A DNA stretch of 55,392 nt, taken from Bacteroidota bacterium (GTDB taxonomy: Bacteria; Bacteroidota; Bacteroidia; Bacteroidales; GCA-2711565). Below are positions 53,125-55,392 of this stretch, in pieces; positions within the stretch are counted from its first letter, which is position 1; each line of letters begins with the position of its first letter. Location of the stretch: positions 1-55,392 of the forward strand of contig PIVJ01000010.1 of NCBI GenBank assembly GCA_003353955.1, read 5' to 3'. The position numbers were made by a program, and so were the translations under genes. A model generated the notes under the pieces. That model had not been told where the DNA came from, did not search any database, and saw only the letters and a list, made by a program, of their open reading frames with translations.

Positions 53125-53495
53125 GGGGCTGACCGGTTTTGACAGCGAGGAAGTGGAGATGTAAGCATGTCGAGGGTTGTAAATCTGTCTCGTAAAAACC
53201 AATTTTCAACGCCACAATAACTGGCACTAATAATTACGCGTTAGCAGCTTAATCTAGAGATTAAGCCCCTAACTGCTTCCCGGGAAACCTTGCTTAACGG
53301 TGTCCCGAAAGAAGCATCATAAATGTTGAGCTAGTCTGTGTGAAGTCTTGGTATACAGATGAAATTAAAAAGACTAAGGAAATAATGGGTGTGCCTTTCA
53401 GCGGTTATTTCTCGAAAATCAAATAAAGGATAAACATGTAGAAAGCGTTTTGGCTGCTTGTTTGGACCAGGGTTCGACTCCCTGCAGCTCCACCA
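53125..53495 (+). ncRNA. ssrA: tmRNA (transfer-messenger RNA)
   Basis: The 371-base gene begins with GGGGCTGACCGGTTTTGACA and ends with GGTTCGACTCCCTGCAGCTC plus CACCA, so the two ends form the usual tRNA-Ala-like acceptor, D-loop-like and T-arm halves with an encoded CCA. The tag reading frame is GGC ACT AAT AAT TAC GCG TTA GCA GCT TAA at 53223-53252, giving GTNNYALAA, typical for Bacteroidota tags that end in ALAA for ClpXP-type degradation. tmRNA with SmpB frees stalled ribosomes. The 3' end is a frequent attachment site for integrases, and one follows directly. Confidence 0.97.
53471..53495 (+). other. Probable attachment site (ssrA 3' end), left junction
   Basis: The T-arm and acceptor 3' half of tmRNA, from GGTTCGACTC to CACCA, is the classical crossover target for elements that use ssrA. 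An integrase gene pointing away begins 122 bases behind. The other junction copy is not in the window, so the exact core is unknown. Confidence 0.55.
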
Positions 53496-53499
53496 ATAC

Positions 53500-53528
53500 T
53501 GCAAATAGCACATATATAGCTATTTGCA
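53500..53528. repeat. Inverted repeat behind ssrA
   Basis: Arms TGCAAATAGC and GCTATTTGCA (10 bases, perfect) around a 9-base AT spacer. It could be the ssrA terminator hairpin (no T tract) or an integrase/excisionase site. Confidence 0.7.
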
Positions 53529-53534
53529 AGAATA

Positions 53535-53574
53535 AGTAGACATTGCTTTTGTTAAAAGTAGACAAAGTAGACAT
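53535..53574 (+). repeat. Three direct repeats AGTAGACA between attachment site and integrase
   Basis: AGTAGACA occurs at 53535-53542, 53557-53564 and 53566-53573 (the first and third extend to AGTAGACAT). Short directly repeated sites between the crossover site and int are what arm-type sites of tyrosine recombinases look like. Confidence 0.6.
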
Positions 53575-53576
53575 TT

Positions 53577-53618
53577 ATTTTATTGGCGAGTTTGGGGAGT
53601 AATAAACCCCAATAAAAT
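53577..53618. promoter_or_regulatory. Inverted repeat spanning the integrase start codon
   Basis: ATTTTATTGG (53577-53586) and CCAATAAAAT (53609-53618) are perfect 10-base arms; the second arm includes AT of the ATG at 53617. As RNA it would sequester the start codon; as DNA it could be an operator for autoregulation. Confidence 0.5.
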
Positions 53619-54825
53619 GAATAAGAAAAAAATGATTATTATGCCACAATTGAATAATTGTGGTGGTGATTTAAACAAAAAATGGTTCGTCTTTTATTCT
53701 TTCCTGGATACAAATACTGGAAAACTAAAGCGATTTCGATGCTATAAGACACTTCACCAAAAAAAAACAGTAGAGGAACGATCAGCTCAGGCGAACAAAT
53801 TAATATTAGACCTGACTAGGAGGCTAAAAGCAAAATGGAATCCTTTCACTGGTGGAAAACAAGTTGTATATACAGATAACTTACAATATCATTCCGTAGA
53901 ACAAATCCGAGGAAATCAAAGCACATCGCTTAAGAACTTCAATTATTTTGCTAGCATTTTCGTTTCGAGAGTAATTACAGGATATCAGGAGAAGACAATT
54001 AAGACATATATATCGAGATTCCGAATATTTAATACATATCTTGAAGAATGCGGGATTGCATCAAATCATATTAGTGAAATAAGCAATAAGGTTGTGATTG
54101 ATTTTTTTGTTTTTCTAATTACGGAAAAGAAACATGCTCGAAGAACCACTAGCAAATACAAACAATTACTACATAACTTATTTGACTGGATAGTGCGAGA
54201 AGGCGAAATAGATCGAAATCCAATTATTAATTTACCGAAAAATAATAGAGTTACAGATTGTCAGCCCAGAGCAATTACAAGAACTGATCTTGAGATATTG
54301 AAACCGGAGCTTCAAAAAGACCCTCAGCTGTGGCTTGCCTCATTGTTTGTTTATTACTGCTTTCTCCGGCCACGAAAGGAGTTGCGATTTATGAGAGTGA
54401 AAGACATCGACTTTGTTGAAGGAAGAGTATATATACCTGCAAAGAATGTGAAAATAGGTAAAGATAAATTACCGGTAATACCAGATGAATTTCTCAGGTT
54501 GCTAAGAACTGAGTTTAAAATTCAGGATTATAATAAAGAGTTTTTTGTGTTTGGAAAATATGGTGAGCCTGGGATTGAGCATGTGTCAGAAAATAACATC
54601 TCAAGAAGGTTCAATAAAATACGAGATAAATTAAACTTCCCAAAAGAATATAAGTTTTATTCCTTTAAGCATACCGGCAATGCTGCTCTAAAGCGCATTG
54701 GTGTTAGTATGCAAGCAAGACAGAGCCAAAATGGCCATCAGAGCGAGAAATCCACAGAAATATATTCTAATAATATTGAAGGATTTGATAACTCTGAGTT
54801 AAGATGTGACTTTCCTACATTCTAA
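53617..54825 (+). CDS. int: Tyrosine recombinase/integrase of an integrative element
   Basis: A 402-residue phage-type integrase of the Bacteroidota kind: an N-terminal arm-binding region (1-85), a SAM-like core-binding domain (about 100-205, YFASIFVSRVITGYQEKTIK), and the catalytic domain (about 215-395). Catalytic residues: Arg in CFLRPRKELRF near residue 249, Lys in VKIGKDKLPVIP near residue 287, GH in QNGHQSEKSTEIY near residue 371 and Tyr near residue 381. The usual HxxR box reads YSFKHTG near residue 347, as in many integrases of this phylum. It starts 122 bases behind ssrA and points away from it, so it should be the first gene of an element in that site. ATG at 53617 is taken; ATG at 53632 is an alternative. 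Confidence 0.92.
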   Translation: MNKKKMIIMPQLNNCGGDLNKKWFVFYSFLDTNTGKLKRFRCYKTLHQKKTVEERSAQANKLILDLTRRLKAKWNPFTGGKQVVYTDNLQYHSVEQIRGNQSTSLKNFNYFASIFVSRVITGYQEKTIKTYISRFRIFNTYLEECGIASNHISEISNKVVIDFFVFLITEKKHARRTTSKYKQLLHNLFDWIVREGEIDRNPIINLPKNNRVTDCQPRAITRTDLEILKPELQKDPQLWLASLFVYYCFLRPRKELRFMRVKDIDFVEGRVYIPAKNVKIGKDKLPVIPDEFLRLLRTEFKIQDYNKEFFVFGKYGEPGIEHVSENNISRRFNKIRDKLNFPKEYKFYSFKHTGNAALKRIGVSMQARQSQNGHQSEKSTEIYSNNIEGFDNSELRCDFPTF

Positions 54826-54859
54826 ATTAAGTCATTAATAACACCCGATGTAAGCATTA

Positions 54860-55392
54860 TTAAATCGTATAAAGGTCGATTGTTGCTTGAGTTAAGGAAT
54901 TGAGTGTCATTCCTAATTCGATTGAATCAATTAAATAGTTGACTCCCTCTAATCTGTGCTTTTTAGCGTAGGATAGGTTTTGGAGTAAGCTGAAGGATAA
55001 ATGAGATTTGATTTTAACAGGGAAGCGTCTTAGAATCCAAGAGATATAAGATTTGTATAAAGTCTCTGCCAGGTGTTCAGGTATCAATGAATAATCGCCA
55101 ATAGTATCACTTTTCATATTTAAATTAACAGGAGATGCAAATGGATACAAAACATCAATAGTATTTGGCTGCATTCCCCGATAAAAAAGAAAGCTTGCTT
55201 CCTGTTCAGCCTTGTCTTGAGAAAATATAGGTGAGTAACCACCCTCAAGCAATGGCACAACAAATTTTGATGGCCCAATCATAACCATTCTGGGCAAAGT
55301 GGCATCAATTTCCTTCTCTTCCACATTATCATCGGAAGGATTAACTTTATGGTCAAATGCATTTACACAAAGAAATTCCCATACAGGATTAG
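54860..55392 (-). CDS. Protein of unknown function in the integrative element, 5' end outside window
   Basis: The minus-strand frame is open up to the window edge and ends at 54860, giving at least 177 residues. A GTG at 55324 is not needed as start because the frame continues upstream (NPVWEFLCVNAFDHK...). I do not recognise the family. The visible portion is soluble-looking with mixed helices and strands and has no signal peptide or enzyme motif that I can name. It converges with int and should be cargo or a core gene of the element at ssrA. Confidence 0.55.
   Translation of the reverse strand, partial: NPVWEFLCVNAFDHKVNPSDDNVEEKEIDATLPRMVMIGPSKFVVPLLEGGYSPIFSQDKAEQEASFLFYRGMQPNTIDVLYPFASPVNLNMKSDTIGDYSLIPEHLAETLYKSYISWILRRFPVKIKSHLSFSLLQNLSYAKKHRLEGVNYLIDSIELGMTLNSLTQATIDLYTI

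Noticed and set aside
53331-53513. Minus-strand 60-codon frame over tmRNA
   Set aside because: It is antisense to ssrA; the conserved tRNA-like ends and tag frame account for the sequence.

Overview
This window comes from an AT-rich member of the Bacteroidota, probably an anaerobic or facultatively anaerobic Bacteroidales/Marinilabiliales-type organism. The signs are -7 boxes of the type TAnnTTTG, almost no Shine-Dalgarno sequences, the DUF5687 ABC-permease pair, LysM plus periplasmic-binding-fold proteins, a Bacteroidota-style arginine operon, a single-chain GcvP, a membrane pyrophosphatase, a tungsten-type aldehyde:ferredoxin oxidoreductase, and a tmRNA tag ending in NNYALAA. No CRISPR array, rRNA or tRNA gene was seen; the only stable RNA found is tmRNA.

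Layout. (1) Bases 1-3393 are accessory: a 5'-truncated unknown gene, a RhuM-family gene, and an IS1595-like insertion sequence with clear inverted repeats and a frameshifted transposase that landed in a small ORF, followed by a hairpin-rich intergenic stretch. (2) 3394-13000 holds an SDR/DUF2867 protein, a leftward operon rlmL-like > cysteine-desulfurase-like > priA > thioesterase, a frameshifted MazG-like gene, and an ABC permease/ATPase pair. (3) 13000-25830 is mostly leftward: guaA > LysM/PBP-fold protein, an M23 peptidase carrying a G9 tract, and a nucleotide/one-carbon run DUF151 > nupC > thyA > folA > gcvT > TonB-domain protein. (4) hppA and gcvP run rightward. (5) A leftward arginine operon runs N-acylglutamate synthase-like > argG > argE-like > argH > argR, with a decayed second argR upstream. 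(6) A leftward group of PLP sulfur-amino-acid lyase > homoserine dehydrogenase > aldehyde:ferredoxin oxidoreductase > dapA-like remnant > SDR diverges from an Lrp/AsnC regulator. (7) A rightward block carries lpdA, rfbC, an M48 lipoprotein, a lytic transglycosylase and uvrA, then two decayed genes (TPR-histidine kinase and LOG family), a retropepsin-like protease and a sigma-54-type response regulator without a DNA-binding domain. (8) ssrA (tmRNA) is followed directly by a tyrosine recombinase, so the last 1.9 kb is probably the start of an integrative element inserted at the 3' end of ssrA and running past the window edge.

How it fits together. The core is housekeeping: folate one-carbon metabolism (thyA, folA, gcvT, gcvP, lpdA), arginine synthesis, replication and repair (priA, uvrA), and envelope maintenance (LysM, M23, SLT, M48). 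At least six genes are visibly broken (transposase, mazG-like, second argR, dapA-like, TPR-kinase, LOG), several with more than one lesion, while every long housekeeping gene is intact. That pattern favours real decay at accessory spots over general sequence error. I found no complete new multi-gene system. The best leads are the ssrA/integrase junction with its dense repeat structure, the cut-off RhuM locus at the left edge, the Lrp-linked lyase/dehydrogenase/AOR cluster, and a perfect 34-bp palindrome before gcvP.
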